This document shows, piece after piece, positions 12,670 through 23,660 of a stretch of DNA of 64,000 nucleotides. Below the pieces are notes generated by a model. It had not been told where the DNA came from. It ran no database searches and was given only the letters and a program-made list of their open reading frames with translations. The translations under genes were made by a program, and so were the position numbers. Source of the DNA: Ceriagrion tenellum (Eukaryota; Arthropoda; Insecta; Odonata; Coenagrionidae); assembly GCA_963169105.1 (NCBI GenBank), contig OY720637.1, positions 34,033,925 to 34,097,924 on the forward strand, read 5' to 3'. Position 1 is the stretch's first letter. Each line of letters starts with the position of its first letter.

Positions 12670-12866
12670 CGTCAGGAAGACTAACGAGGAAGTGCTTGAA
12701 ATGGTGGGCGAGGAAAGGAAACTTCTTAACGAAATTCGAGATCGGCAGAGTAGGTGGCTGGAGGATAAACTGGAGGAAGATGGACCCCTGAATGTGTAGA
12801 GAATTGGGAGGAGATTCTCTGACATTCAGCAAAACCTACCTTAACCGGTAGAATACATAAAAAAAG
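12670..12866 (+). mobile_element. LINE-A copy with internal deletion
   Basis: Plus-strand frame fragments read TNEEVLEMVGEERKLLNEI and DRQSRWLED. They jump directly to the DGPLNV and SDIQQNLP-type end, so about 60 codons of the usual domain are missing. The family 3' hairpin CTACCTTAACCGGTAG is intact at about 12835-12851, followed by an A-rich tail. Confidence 0.85.
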
Positions 12867-12884
12867 ACATCGTAAGTGGGAAAA

Positions 12885-13470
12885 ATGAGTTTAAAATGAG
12901 GGCAAATGGAGAACTAATTGACCAAGTAGATGATTTTGTGTACTTTGGATGACTGTTTGCGAGCAATAGGAAGAAAGGCATAGCTTTTACGACAAGCACA
13001 TCAAGAAATGACATTTTGTCGTTAGCGAGGAATAGGAGGAAAGGTTGGGTTAGAAAGAGGAGTAAGTCAAGAAATGACATTTTGTCTTCAGTATTGAAAC
13101 TTATGGTATTCAACGATAAGTTTTAGCGGAGGTCCAATGCAGAGAGCAACGCGTATCTGATAAGGTTCTGAGGTAACAATAAACTATATGATCAAGAATG
13201 AGTGGGTCATATTACATTGGGGAATGGATGCTCGGGTAATGGGCACACATAAAAAAGATGCATGCTTAACTGTTTCGGCCACATAGAGAGAGTATTTGAG
13301 ATACGAAGAAAGAAACAGTTTTCTTTCGAGGAGAAATTAACGAGTGGGATGAATTGATAGACGGAGAAATTCACGGGTGAATGTGGCAAGGACCCTCCTA
13401 CGACGAGAAACATTCTGAGCCTCAAGAAAAAGAGAGCGAATAGGAAGTATTGAAGATATGCATAAGTGCT
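12885..13470 (+). mobile_element. LINE-D relic, degenerate RT and C-terminus
   Basis: Broken plus-strand frames give GELIDQVDDFVYFG (the Y-L-G turn of the RT thumb region). Later text reads IKNEWV.L..GMDARVM and then MLNCFGHIERV. These match in order the better copy at 63.4-63.9 kb (VRNEWVINECGLDTPVMDIYERC). Many frameshifts and stops make it dead. It follows directly on a LINE-A tail. Confidence 0.6.
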
Positions 13471-13489
13471 ACATAAGAATAAAAAAATG

Positions 13490-14025
13490 AAAAAAGAATC
13501 TTTAAGCATGCTTTAATAAAAAAAGTATAAAAGATCAAAAAAGAAATATCTTAACACCGTACTAAAATAGAAAAAATTATACTTTCTCAAGTGATTGAAA
13601 ACTTAGCCAAATACTGGAAATAATTAAATTCAATTCAAGGAAATTTGCCACTCAGTGATAAGACCACAACGAAAAGCGTGGGGCGCTCTTTCATATTCGA
13701 TATCAACATAAATTCATTAAATATGAAGATTTTGGTATTCAATGGAATACAGAGCTTCAATAGACAATTTCTAGAAAATCTTTAAAACTTTAAGTAGAAG
13801 GTAAGGTGCAAAATATGAATGAGGTATATCCCCATGCTTTTCGTTGTGGTCTCGTCATTGTGCGGATAATTTCCCAGAATTGAATTTAATTATTTCCAGT
13901 ACTAGGCTAAATTTTCATTCACTTGAGAAAACATTATTTTTTTCCTTTTTTTAGTACGGCGTTAAAATATTTTTTTTTAGATTTTTTAATAATTTAAATT
14001 TTAGAATGCTTAAAGATTCATTTTC
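13490..14025. mobile_element. Long foldback element
   Basis: The left arm (13490-13684) and right arm (13831-14025) are inverted copies of about 195 bp separated by about 145 bp. Shared text includes GAATCTTTAAGCAT, CGCCGTACTAAAA or CACCGTACTAAAA, TACTGGAAATAATTAAATTC and GACCACAACGAAAAGC. Identity is roughly 80 percent by eye. It resembles a non-autonomous DNA transposon with long inverted repeats. No transposase remnant lies between the arms. Confidence 0.75.
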
Positions 14026-14469
14026 AATTTTTATTTATTTTTTACTTTTTAGTCCTAGTTAATAAAATGTTTAAAAAACAACAAGTAACTCGATGCGACG
14101 ACTCTGATAGACCCACGGGACGACAGTCGGATGCCTCACCACTATTCTTAACTCGACTCATAAATTCGAGCGAATGAAGTGATAAGTATGTAGGGTAAAG
14201 TGGCAACCATGGACCCATGGATTCGTGGAAAAGCGAGTTAAAGAAAATTATGTAAAAAAGTGGAATAAAAGGAGAGGGCGGAAAGGAAATAAGTCTAGAA
14301 TCAGAGAGTTTTCAGGGCTAAATACCGAAAACTAAGCTCTTTGACAGATTACACTGAGAAGAAAATGCTGCGAGGGTAAAACGCAACCAATTATGTATAA
14401 CTTTATCGACCAATATAGATAATAAAAAGCAAGTTAATCGCATCGACGATTGCATTCATTAATTCAATT

Positions 14470-14825
14470 TTATTCGGTCACAACATGGTCGTGACCTATC
14501 AGAGTAGGGGGAGGCTAGCCGCGTGTGGACCGCGAGGAAGGAGCCATGGGAACACGGACGGGGGACACGCGTCTGACGTCGGATTGAATCCACGCTCTCC
14601 TCCTTCCCCACTAAGCCTCGCACATCCCTTTCATGCGTATATCCCTCGAGAACGCGTCCCTTGGCCACGTGCCCCGAGGAGGAGACCATTTAATCCCGGC
14701 CAGCGGCGATTGGACGATCGGAGAAGGGGACAGCCGGATCAAGAGCGGACGCCTCGCGCGCCAAGCGCCGACAAAGCCACGCATCAATTTGCCCCAACGC
14801 CCTACGGACATCTCGCCTAACACAA
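14470..14825. other. CpG-rich block
   Basis: GC-rich with overlapping frames on both strands (up to 111 codons on plus) and no recognisable domain. It ends just before a hAT-type element. It may be a regulatory island. Confidence 0.3.
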
Positions 14826-14911
14826 CGCACTTTCTTTTCTACGCATCAGTTTTCAAAGCAGTCCTACTCTAAAGCAAGAGTAAAGTACACATGGGATTCG
14901 AGGAACTAGAA

Positions 14912-15363
14912 CATGGGTGGGCAACCCTAGGCACGCGTGCCAAAATTGGCACGCAGATGGCTTGTTCCTGATATGCGAGATTTATTTCCAATTTCTAGGG
15001 GATTTCACCTTTCAGCAGCGGGGATTGTCCGGGGTGCAAGCCAGATTACTACTGAAACAATCGAATAATAACCTCATTACGCTATTAAGGGGGCTGCGGG
15101 TACCTAAATTAAAAAGTGTCTTTAAATACCGTGAACATACATGGCAGTTGCACACATACTTTAAGGCCAATAGAAATATCCCAAAAAAACTTTTTCGTAA
15201 AAACGTCATAATTTTTTTCATTCGGTCAGTTTTTCCTTATTAATAAAATAACTTATAAATCAAATTATAAGTTCTCAAAAATGCTTGGTAGGCATGTAGA
15301 AAATTTTGTGTCACAGACTTGGCAAATTTTGGCACAAATTATTAAAAAGGTTGCCCACTCCTG
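14912..15363. mobile_element. hAT-type non-autonomous element
   Basis: The termini are inverted: CATGGGTGGGCAACCCTAGG at the left and, read inward from the right, CAGGAGTGGGCAACCTTTTT. Both then contain GTGCCAAAATT followed by GGCA or TGCCA. The CAGGNGTGGGCAAC terminus is typical of hAT elements. The roughly 450-bp body has one 108-codon frame with no transposase motif. No clean 8-bp target duplication was visible. Confidence 0.75.
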
Positions 15364-15919
15364 AATAGGGTTTATCAAGCTAATGAGTAGTAAGATTCTC
15401 TTATGAAAGAAGTGAAAGAAAGATGCTATATCGCAGAGGATACGCTTATTACTTTTAACCTTAGTTTAGAGCGAGTAGCAAAATTGCATTGTAGATCAGA
15501 GATACAGTCGTGTACCAAGAAATAGCCACTAATGCTCACTTACATGTCCTCTCATCGGACCGAAATCACGTTTACCCGAGGTGTCTTGAGTGGCGGGTCA
15601 ATTTAGCTTTAGTAAATGCACAGCAGTATAGTTCTTAAGAAAAAATCACACCCAAACTATACCTCTAAAGTGGGAGAGGTGAAAATAACTCAATTGACTC
15701 CACATCACCGTACCATCAATCTTAGCGAGCAGGAAACATTGAAGAAAAATTTAAGGCACTGGGTTTTAAGAAAATAAGAATAATCAAAATAGACGAAGGA
15801 AGGTCTTCCTTGGCGAATACATAGGAAAGATGCTATTTTGCTGAGGTAAGGGCACCTACCAAATACACATGTCGCGATCGATAAGGATTAAGCACAGGAA
15901 TATCGAATTCGCGAAATAA
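15364..15919. other. Non-coding, nothing recognised
   Basis: No repeat or coding signal could be supported. Confidence 0.4.
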
Positions 15920-16215
15920 TAAAATGTAAAGAAAAGCCGCGCGCATCGTTGGACACCTCTACGAGGCATCAAAGAGTGTAAAACAGCTGTTAGAAGGTCT
16001 AGGTTTGGAGACGCTGGAGACTCGGAGGCTATTCGCTAACAAGCTCAGATTACCTCAAAATATCGGAGGCAAGTTTTAGTATATCGCGGAACAAGTTACT
16101 GAAATGCCCCATTATATCTCTAGAACTGATAGAAGTAAGAGACAAATTCCATGATTGAAAGGTACAAACACTCCCTTAAACCTTCACAACATTGATGACT
16201 ACAACAGGAAGAGAG
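15920..16215 (+). mobile_element. Diverged LINE-B-type C-terminal fragment
   Basis: The plus-strand translation reads KAARIVGHLYEASKSVKQLL, then LETLETRRLFANKLRL, then MPHYISRTDRSK with one or two stops. This order matches the LINE-B C-terminus (KAARFV...V.QLLQ...LE.RRL.ARL.LL...YISRSDR). Divergence is larger than for the other copies, so it may be a sister family. No TAGATG tail is visible. Confidence 0.7.
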
Positions 16216-17129
16216 CAACAAACCAAGACACTATGTTGACGAACAATTCACTTTCATCCTCCTCTCATTGCTTTTACAAATTCCTGGTGAGTTTCGGTAC
16301 GAATGGAAGTTAACTTCAGCCATTTTTCCGTGCAGATCCACATTTTTTAAATTTTCTTCGGTCTATGATAACAGTTTAAAAAAAGTACGTACGTATTCAG
16401 AGTTCGGAGACTTATTACATTCCCTGTTGCGATATAATGTTCACAAATTTCATCTTAAAGATTATTGCTCATTGAAAATAGGCGAATCAAAGACACAGGA
16501 AATATACACCAATCCATCACGTACTGGTCAAATCCATTTTCTTTAACAACACTTCCGAAAAGCCACATCCATTCCTAATTGTTGATTCCGTTCAGTTATA
16601 AATGGAATGAATAACTTACAAACAGTTGCCCTTTTTCAAGGAATTGTTTCACCAAAAGAAAACCCCAATGAAATTCAAAATGCATTAAACCTCATGCGGT
16701 AGAAATAATTATACACATTGATCGTGTGAAAAAGATCTTTGCGTCACCGTAAGGCATGACCATCCGTACCCAAGGTTTCTTAACCATTGCGCAGGAATAC
16801 TGATGGAAATCAAATTCTTATCGAGTAAAGAGGCCGCTGCCGTCATGGAACGCGCAGTTTAAGAATTTGCTTTTTTTTCTTCTTTCAGAATAGCATTTCA
16901 CGAAACGAGGTGGAAGAGATAAGACTCATTTCACACACATTTATTTCCCGTCGTCACTTCGAAGCGAGAAATTCTTCAAGCGTCGCCTCGTAAGGCTACC
17001 TCAAAGACAGAATGGCAACGGGAAGTAAAAAATGGATGAGTTGTGGCGCACGCTTGAATTCACCGATACTTCGTCAGGTGCACCATAGCTTAGCATTAAA
17101 ATCCATTCCTTGATTGCGCGGATGGACTA
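16216..17129. other. Non-coding, nothing recognised
   Basis: The longest frame is 92 codons at 16268-16546 on plus, with no domain or repeat. Nothing else was found. Confidence 0.4.
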
Positions 17130-17385
17130 AAAAAAGCTTGGAAAATCATCATCCTCAGCAGACAGAAATCCAGAGATTGGTTTGCTGCAGACAATCTCTG
17201 GACTCTCTACTCCGCACCCCCATTACCGATTCGAATTATTCCTTCTCATGTCTTCACATGAGAAAGAATAAAGCGAGCGAAATAGGCGAAATCTCATGAG
17301 CTGCCAGATATATTCCCTCCTTGGTCTTCTGGGGTAATTCTTCTCATTCATTTCTCCTGGACCCATGAGATTACAGCCGCTTAAG
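17130..17385. repeat. Dispersed repeat shared with 28.6 kb
   Basis: The text GATTGGTTTGCTGCAG with CTCTCTAC following, and later CAATTCTTCTCATT-like text, recurs in the same order at about 28640-28745. There it reads GATTGGTTTGTAGCAG, CTCTAC and GGCAATTCTTCTCATT. The family is not identified. Confidence 0.4.
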
Positions 17386-17429
17386 GAGGTGACCGCTGAA
17401 GGAAGGGGATATTTACTTTGTCTATATGG

Positions 17430-17868
17430 AACGCAGCGTTGTATGAGGGAAAATGTGGACCCTGAGAAAGGAAGATGAGAATAGGCTGCAGGCATTTGAG
17501 ACGTGGGTGTGAAGAAGGATGGAGAAGGTGAGGTGGACGGAGAGGAAGAGTAACGAGAAAGTGCTTGAGATGGTGGGCGAGGAAGGGAAACATCTTAAGG
17601 AAATTCGAGATCGGCAGAGTAGATGGCTGGCGGATGTAATAATGGGCGATGGGTTGCTCAGAATGTGATAGAGGGAAGGATAATGGGCAATCGGGGAAGG
17701 GGAAGAAAGACAATAGGTTTTATGGGCGGGATGAAGACGGGTAGATCGTACTTTGAGGCCACAAAGGGATGCTCTAGACGGAGATAGGCCCCCGAAAGAG
17801 TAGAAAACCGGGATGAGATTATCTGACGTTCAACAAATCCTACCTTTACCGGTAAGATACTTAAATAA
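17430..17868 (+). mobile_element. LINE-A copy flanked by about 40-bp direct repeats
   Basis: Frame-broken plus-strand pieces give TLRKEDENRLQAFETWV, RRMEKVRWTERKSNEKVLEM, VGEEGKHLKEIRDRQSRW and the RF.D.QQI-like C-terminus. The tail has TACCTTTACCGGTA. Similar text (GAGGTGACCGCTGAAGGAAGG followed by a TACTTTGTC- or TACGTTGTC-like string) sits on both sides, at 17386-17425 and 17871-17912. This could be a long diverged target duplication or two pieces of the same repeat. The copy is dead. Confidence 0.82.
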
Positions 17869-17997
17869 TGAGGTGACCGCTGAAGGAAGGGAAAATGTAC
17901 GTTGTCGATAGGTACGGGAAATTAATAACGTACCCGAAAAAATAGGACACTAAGAGAGACGAAAGGGGAGGTGGCCGCAGAGGCAGGTTTCACTGAG

Positions 17998-18770
17998 CAG
18001 TGCTCATCTACATCTACATAATACCCTGCGAGCCGCCGCATGGGCGTGTGGCAGGGGGTGTTAGGTCACCAGCCGTGTAAAGATGTAAGTTTTTGGGAGG
18101 TGAAATGGTGACATGTATCATAGGAGTGTATTTAGTGGAGCTCAGTTTTAATTGTGGTCGCTTATTGTGCGCGGAAAGAACGAGTTTTTGTACCTATCTG
18201 TTCAGCAGTGTACCTATCACTCTTATTTTATCGCATCTGTCAGACCTAGAGATGTAGTGAGGAGTCATGATAATATTCTCTGTGTCGCTCTGAAAAACAT
18301 CAGTTCTGAATTTCTCAAGCAACCCAAGCCTAGCGTGTAGCCTCCGAGTCTCTATATGTACGCTCGTAGCACATGTTAATGAAGCGCGCTGCTTTCCTTT
18401 GAATTTTATTATTTTTTTGGTTAAATCTTAATGACCAGGGTCTCAAATACTCGGGCTTTCCTATTATACGTTTAACAAAACCTAGTTTCTTTAATGCTGC
18501 GCCACAAATGTTCTGTATGTGTAATCTCCACGATATATCAGATGTTAAGGTAATTCCAAGATAGTTTACTATATCTGAAGATTTTATGTTCACTCCACTC
18601 ACAGTATAGGTATGGCATTTATGTGATAACTTTCGCAGGAAGTGGACTATGGTGCATTTGCTGATATTTAATTCTAACCCCCACTCCTGGCACCACGAAT
18701 GAACGTTGTTAAGGTCTGATGACAGAGCTTCAAAGCTTTTTGAACAGTACTCATTCTAACATCCGAATTT
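17998..18770 (-). mobile_element. LINE-B copy with RT thumb region
   Basis: This is the longest LINE-B piece. The minus strand around 18600-18760 decodes as SSDLNNVHSWCQEWGLELNI then SKCTIVHFLRK, typical of the RT region after the palm. The frame at 18330-18602 continues with VNYLGITLTSDISW, HIQNICGAALKKLGFVKRI and IQRKAARFINMCYER. A deletion removes part of the middle. The 3' end at 18003-18030 has a repeated TAGATG tail after AGGGTATTATG. The layout suggests CR1/L2-type elements. Several stops and indels make it inactive. Confidence 0.88.
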
Positions 18771-18819
18771 CTATATATCCTTATCCATCCTGCACGTGAT
18801 CAGCGATTAGATCCCTCTT

Positions 18820-19310
18820 ATAATCCACAAATCGTCTCACTTCTCTCATTTCGTCCAGAATTCCCAACCTCTTCCTCCCTCATCCACGTTCCCCAATGTT
18901 CCACTCTCCGTTACCTCTTCAGCATTCCCTCTCCTTTAGATACATCTTCTATCCTTCTCTTCTGCCTCCTCCGAACCTCTGGTAATAGCTTCCTCTTCTC
19001 TCCAACCATACCCAATACCTCCTCGAACGTCCTTCTCGCCACTTGGCTCACCTTCTCCATCCTTCTCCACATCCACATCCCAAACGCCTCAAGTCTACGA
19101 ACAACCTCCCTAGGCAATAACCGACCCATACATGGCCGCGCTCCATATTAGAGCTTTTACCAGCCTTTTCTTTAAGTTTCTCCTCAAACCCCCTCCCTCA
19201 CCAATTCCCTCCTCTTTGAAAATGCTTCTTTAGCCATACCAATTCTGTCTTGTGTCCCAACCACTATATCTATTCTTCTCAAAAATACTACTCAGATACG
19301 TTAAGTGCTC
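18820..19310 (-). mobile_element. LINE-A2 fragment
   Basis: The minus-strand text reads GMAKEAFSKR, KRLVKALIWSAAMYG, then (18911-19129) VVRRLEAFGMWMWRRMEKV, EEVLGMVGEKRKLLPEVRRR and SKGEGMLKR. This is the same C-terminal layout as LINE-A with distinct residues and no LINE-A tail. Two frameshifts separate the WSAAMYG and RRLEAF parts. Related fragments lie at 26.6, 36.8, 42.0 and 50.0 kb. Confidence 0.82.
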
Positions 19311-19454
19311 CACTTAAATAGTTTTTATTTTGATCACAACTTACTACAATTGCGACCGGCCTAACCTACTTTTAATGAAAAGCACCGAGGTGTCAAAAGA
19401 TTTGCATCTCCTCCGACGGTCAGAATACTCGAATTTCTCTCCACAAAACACTGT

Positions 19455-20155
19455 ACTCTCTATCTCCAATGGCACTACAGCCCTAGTTAAGCCTTGGCCT
19501 CGTCAATTCTCCGTCTCCATCCATCTCGGTCTCTTGACTGTTCTCTCCAGTTCCTGATCCTTAGTAGGTCTCTTGCATCCGTCCTTATACTATCTCCCCA
19601 TCTAGCCCTTGTTTTGCCCACTGGTCTCTTTCATCCTATACTCTCAAAGAAGACTTTATTTGCCACCCTCGCCTCTGGCATCCGCTGGACATGTATTGCC
19701 CATCGGCGCATCATTAGCTTAATGTGTGTGGAAATTTTGGGCTCTTTGTACAGTTCATATATTTCATGGTTCCATCGAATTCTCCACATCCCTTCACTGT
19801 TTACTGGCATTCTCCTCAGCATTCTTCTTTCTAGGCTATCCAGTAGTTCAGCAGATTTGGCCATCATTGTCCATGTTTCCCTTCCGTATGACATAACTGA
19901 ACGTATAAGGGTTTGACAGAGTTTGACCTTTGTTTCCCTGTACACATTTCTAGACTTAAAGACTTCAAGACAAAACACTGGACTATGGATCGGGATTCCA
20001 CCGACAAATCTCCACCGCTTTGGAGAGTCGACAATGAAACTCCGAGAATGGGAAACCATTACTACAGCCACAATACCAACACAATGGACATTTATCTTCA
20101 TTCCATGCGTGCCGCACTGATTATAGACGGCGTTCCCTAACGCCTGCAATCCCTT
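19455..20155 (-). mobile_element. LINE-E C-terminal fragment, RTE-like
   Basis: A 172-codon open minus-strand frame (19631-20149) begins with NQCGTHGMKINVH, the RT region that normally reads G.KIN..KT. It continues with RNVYRETKVKLCQTLIRSVM, SYGRETWTM and LERRMLRRM. After a stop at its end, the same frame resumes with RPVGKTRARWGDSIRTDARD and WREQSRDRDGWRRRIDEAKA. That is the usual C-terminus of RTE-type and related LINEs. The stretch between HCVGIVAV and RNVY does not match, so an internal rearrangement is likely. It is a dead copy. Confidence 0.85.
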
Positions 20156-20159
20156 GACT

Positions 20160-20830
20160 TACGGGCCCGCTAATAATAAATATAATGAAAGGAAATAAAA
20201 AAAAACCCGGCGCATAGTCCACCCGCCACTAACCGCGGAGCCACCATTTCTGCGCGCGACTCCGCGCAGGCATCCCCGATGCCTTATCTCGCGGATCCGC
20301 AAAAAGAACCCGAGTCGATACCAAACGATGGATAAAGGCGAGCGGCTCTCGCACGCTCCGAATCCTTCCCCCGGCATCTCCGGATTTCTCTCCATTTCCT
20401 CGCTTCAAATTTTTTTCCGAAGTGAGAGAGGTAAAAAAAAAATGAATAAAAGCCGCTCGAAATTGCTCAGATGCACTCGCTGCGATAGCACGCGGGGGAT
20501 TAATGGATCTCCAACTCTTTGGGAGCGAGTGCAAAAAAAAGGAGGGGAAGGGGAACGAAAACAAGGAGAGGGAATAAAAAAAATATGAATCGGACAGCTC
20601 CTTTACATGTCCGACGGGATTATTTATGGCTCTGCAGTGTTTTCCAGTCCGATCGATGAGATGCACGGCGCTGGAATGAAAGTCCTCGCGGCTCGTTACG
20701 AATTCCCATTCGCGGAAATTCATTTCACGATAAAGACGAAAAAATAACACTGGAGAGGAATGAATCCGTGATAAGAGCATAATTGAAGGGAGCACCTCGA
20801 ATAGAAAAACAATGAGACAGAAAATAAAAT
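20160..20830. other. CpG-rich block with a 188-codon antisense frame
   Basis: This GC/CpG-rich unique-looking sequence lies between two LINE copies. The longest frame, minus 20229-20795, starts MLPSIMLLSRIH and has Ser/Phe-rich, low-information sequence. It overlaps a plus-strand frame at 20328-20588. No domain, signal peptide or membrane segment is convincing, so I do not call it a gene. It could be a CpG-island regulatory region or part of an untranslated exon. Confidence 0.3.
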
Positions 20831-20864
20831 AGTAATCTCGAGAGATGCGACCATAGAAACAAAC

Positions 20865-21432
20865 GCAAACACCTATCTATGATGAACATCTCGGATGAAA
20901 ATGTCCAAGAGAGATGCTACTTCGCTTTGGTTAGGCCACATCTCGAATACGCCGCGAGCATTTGGGACCCTGGTCAAATACATTTAACCAAAAGCATTAA
21001 TAAAATACAAAGGAAAGCAGCGCGCTTCGTTAAAAACTGCTACGAGCGTCTCACAAATTTTAGAGGAATTAAGGTGGGAGCCCATAGAGACTCAGAGGCT
21101 ACACGCTAGGCTTAGCTTGCTTGATAAATTCAGAACATATTTTTCAGAGCGACATAGAGAATAATATTATGACTCCTTACTACATCTCTAGGTCTGACAG
21201 ATGCCATGAAATAAGAGAGATACACTGCCGAAATGATAGGTACAAAAACTCATTCTTTCCGCGCACAATAAGCGATCACAATAAAAACTGAGCTCCACTA
21301 AATACACTCATATGATACATGTTACCATTTCATCTCCCAAAAACTTACATCTTTACACGGCTGGTGACCTAACACCCACTGCAACATGCCCATTTGGCGG
21401 CTCGCAGGGTATTATGTAGACGTAGAACATAA
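20865..21432 (+). mobile_element. LINE-B copy, C-terminus to tail
   Basis: The frame at 20879-21109 contains ENVQERCYFALVRPHLEYAA, SIWDPGQ and INKIQRKAARFVKNCYER. After a deletion it jumps into LRRLHARL-like text, then a shifted frame carries TPYYISRSDR-type residues. The 3' UTR matches other copies (GAGCTCCACTAAATACACTC, then TTTACACGGCTGGTGACCTA). The end is a GGGTATTATG motif plus a TAGACGTAG tail at about 21409-21428. It is the best-preserved plus-strand LINE-B 3' end. Confidence 0.88.
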
Positions 21433-22051
21433 GTCGATATATTCATAGCGTTCACTAATATAGCATTAGAAACTGCTATAATGGTAATATATCATAAAAT
21501 TAATAATACTAATCCATCAAAATGCATTACAGCATTCGGCATTTTCGTCAAATTCAGTTTTCCTGTCTCAGTAAAAGCTGGGGTTGAAATACCCTCTATC
21601 AATTGTCCTTCCGGAATCTCGTTCTGAAATACGTGATGTCGAAATATTCACTTAAGGATTGAAAAACTAACCTACTGAAGATCTGTTACCTTACCATGGC
21701 TTAGGAAAGACGGAAAAAAGACAGCACTTTTTCATGGTCATCAAAAATCTAAAAGGTTCATCATGGATAATATGAAGGAATTCTAGAACAGCAAACCATA
21801 CTTGTAAGTAACTGATATATACTTCCATGATAATACTTCCAGAAAGAAAAAAATTAAGGTGGTTTGAACGAGATATCACATGACATAAAATTAGATAAAT
21901 TTGGCCTCCTCAAAAATAAAAAATGATTCATCTTATTAAATAGAATTTGCTATCAGCAAATTACATCATACTTTTCCAGATATTTTCATAAATATAGCAG
22001 TAGTTTCTCAAGCAATATGGTAAGAGCATGCATACAGGACAGACTAAACTT
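21433..22051. other. AT-rich, nothing recognised
   Basis: No supported feature was found. Confidence 0.4.
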
Positions 22052-22297
22052 TACACCTTTAGGCGTCATTTCGTGGACGTCATTTATATTCGAATCCACA
22101 TTGAAAAGAAGTTTCGTACTTTCCCACAATTGTTTATTGTAATGGTATAACGCGTCTCGCAGCTTACTGCATCTTCAGGTACAATTGATTCCTGAAGCGG
22201 AAAATCTCCAAGGAATGAAAAAGCTGCGAAACGCGTACTACCATTACAAAAGATAACCGTGGGAAAGTACAAAACTTATTATTGATACGGATTCAAA
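22052..22297. mobile_element. PLE-3 terminal copy, head-to-head inverted
   Basis: The minus-strand copy runs from a ribozyme-like hairpin near 22170 down to CGCCTAAAGGTGTAAAG at about 22052. A shorter plus-strand copy (about 22219-22297) repeats AAGCTGCGAAACGCGT, ACCATTACA and GTGGGAAAGTAC in inverted order. The same sequence appears once more at 54.24-54.38 kb. Position and the GAAACGCG motif suggest a Penelope-like terminus, but no coding part is attached. Confidence 0.6.
22149..22178 (-). ncRNA. Hammerhead-type motif, PLE-3 lineage
   Basis: Minus strand: core CTGAAGA, extra T, stem II GCAG-TAAG-CTGC (four pairs), then GAG in place of GAA, palindromic stem III ACGCGT and a T at the cleavage position. 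The A14-to-G change should impair catalysis. The inverted partner copy near 22222 keeps GAAACGCGTA but has lost the 5' half. No good stem I is visible. Confidence 0.45.
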
Positions 22298-23176
22298 AAG
22301 GACTGACTAATTTAAAAAAACTGATAAATTAATAGCGCAAAAATCTCGTCAAATTTAACGGTACGTGGTTCTTATTATTTCTCAAACAATTAAAAAATAA
22401 ACCAATTACAATAACAACAGTAATTTTTACAGATTTCAAAAAAATCTTACGCTGCTAAAGCGTAAAAGAAATTAATCAAGATTATGGTAAACATCAGCGT
22501 ATTTAGTTAATTACTGAGAATATTAGTCATGTTTAAATTTTTTAGCGTAATAAATATCACAGTATTTCCTTCATGCTCATGTAAGCTCCGGGAATTAAAT
22601 AACAAAATACGATAACGATCTCTATTGGCTAAGGAAAAGCTCGCTCGAGCTGCCTTTAAGTTTTTTTTTAAGGAAATAAGGGAGCATATATTACGACAAA
22701 ACAAAAATCAACACAAGTACAAAAGGGGTGGCGATTACCACGAATGCCGAAAATAAAATGAGAAACGGCAGGGCGGGATTGAGATGATGGATGGAGACCG
22801 AAGAGAAGATGTCTCAGACAAGAGAAGGGAAAGACTGATCACTCCCAGCCACAGGTGGAAGTGACATCGTAGACATTCCATCAAGATTTTCCGCTTCCTC
22901 GACGGCAGAAATGTCTCCCCGGGGTCGTAGCCGATCAACGAAGGGCAAACAGTTTCATCCTGGATTCCTTCTTTCCGAAAGATTTTCTTCGAAAAATAAC
23001 GAGCAATTCCACACACAAAAAACATTTGCATCCCAAGAAGATTGAAGATTGAGGCTCAATCGAATCATCACGTCATCCGTACAAAAGACAAGAGAATAGC
23101 ATCATCACATTTTCTGTAACCTGCATTTATTACACATACATTTACTGCACTGCATTTATTCGCACAGCATTATCAT
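22298..23176. other. Non-coding, nothing recognised
   Basis: It contains frames of under 100 codons only. No repeat family was identified. Confidence 0.4.
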
Positions 23177-23219
23177 CACCCTGAGGACGATGGCAGACTA
23201 TGCCTTCGAAACGTTGGTG
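23177..23219 (+). ncRNA. Hammerhead-type motif, complete
   Basis: Stem I CACC/GGTG (four pairs) encloses core CTGAGGA, an extra C, and stem II GATGGCA-GACTA-TGCCTTC, which has one T-T mismatch. GAA, stem III ACGT and cleavage-position T follow. Every conserved hammerhead core base is present apart from the extra C. The downstream text resembles a Penelope-like 3' end. A 123-codon frame overlapping it (23190-23561) is considered fortuitous. Confidence 0.6.
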
Positions 23220-23585
23220 CCACAAACCACCATCACCCGGTTGGAAATCCGAGAGCTATACATTCTAAGCATTTATTACCTCAGTCCAATGCCTAGGGAA
23301 CCATCGTTCCGTCGAAATATGTCGACACCAGCCACGTATTTTTATATTCCTATTATTTTACGGGCTAAAGGTAGGTTTAATGGAAAGCCAGAGAAAATTT
23401 TTCTCCTTTTCTTTTGTATTTTCAACACTTTCCGGACCAAATCATTATTTATCACTTACTTCTTCATCCCAAATAAAGACAAATACTTGTATATAATAAA
23501 TTCTCAGGCTTCCCTTGGTAGAACAACATTGCGATGGTTTGTACATAAATTCACTTTGTAATATTCCACAGTGGTTTTTATTATT

Positions 23586-23622
23586 CCGACCTAGGTTTCG
23601 ACTCAAGTTGTCTTTATCAAGG
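23586..23622 (-). ncRNA. Hammerhead-type motif, left half of palindrome
   Basis: Minus strand: CC, core TTGATAA, extra A, short stem II GAC-AACTTGA-GTC, GAA, palindromic stem III ACCTAGGT, C, GG. Core positions 3 and 8 are U and A. The short stem II may be weak. Confidence 0.45.
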
Positions 23623-23625
23623 TCA

Positions 23626-23660
23626 TTGATAATGACTTAACTTGAGTCGAAACCTAGGTC
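23626..23660 (+). ncRNA. Hammerhead-type motif, right half of palindrome
   Basis: Plus strand: core TTGATAA, extra T, stem II GACT-TAACTTG-AGTC (four pairs), GAA, palindromic stem III ACCTAGGT, C. Positions 3 and 8 are U and A. Stem I does not pair here because the 5' flank is the palindrome centre. Confidence 0.45.

Noticed and set aside
20229..20795. 188-codon minus-strand frame as a host gene
   Set aside because: CpG-rich composition, overlap with a plus-strand frame and no domain or signal make chance the best explanation.
23190..23561. 123-codon plus-strand frame as a gene
   Set aside because: Its start lies inside the ribozyme-like motif and it ends in the PLE-2 palindrome.
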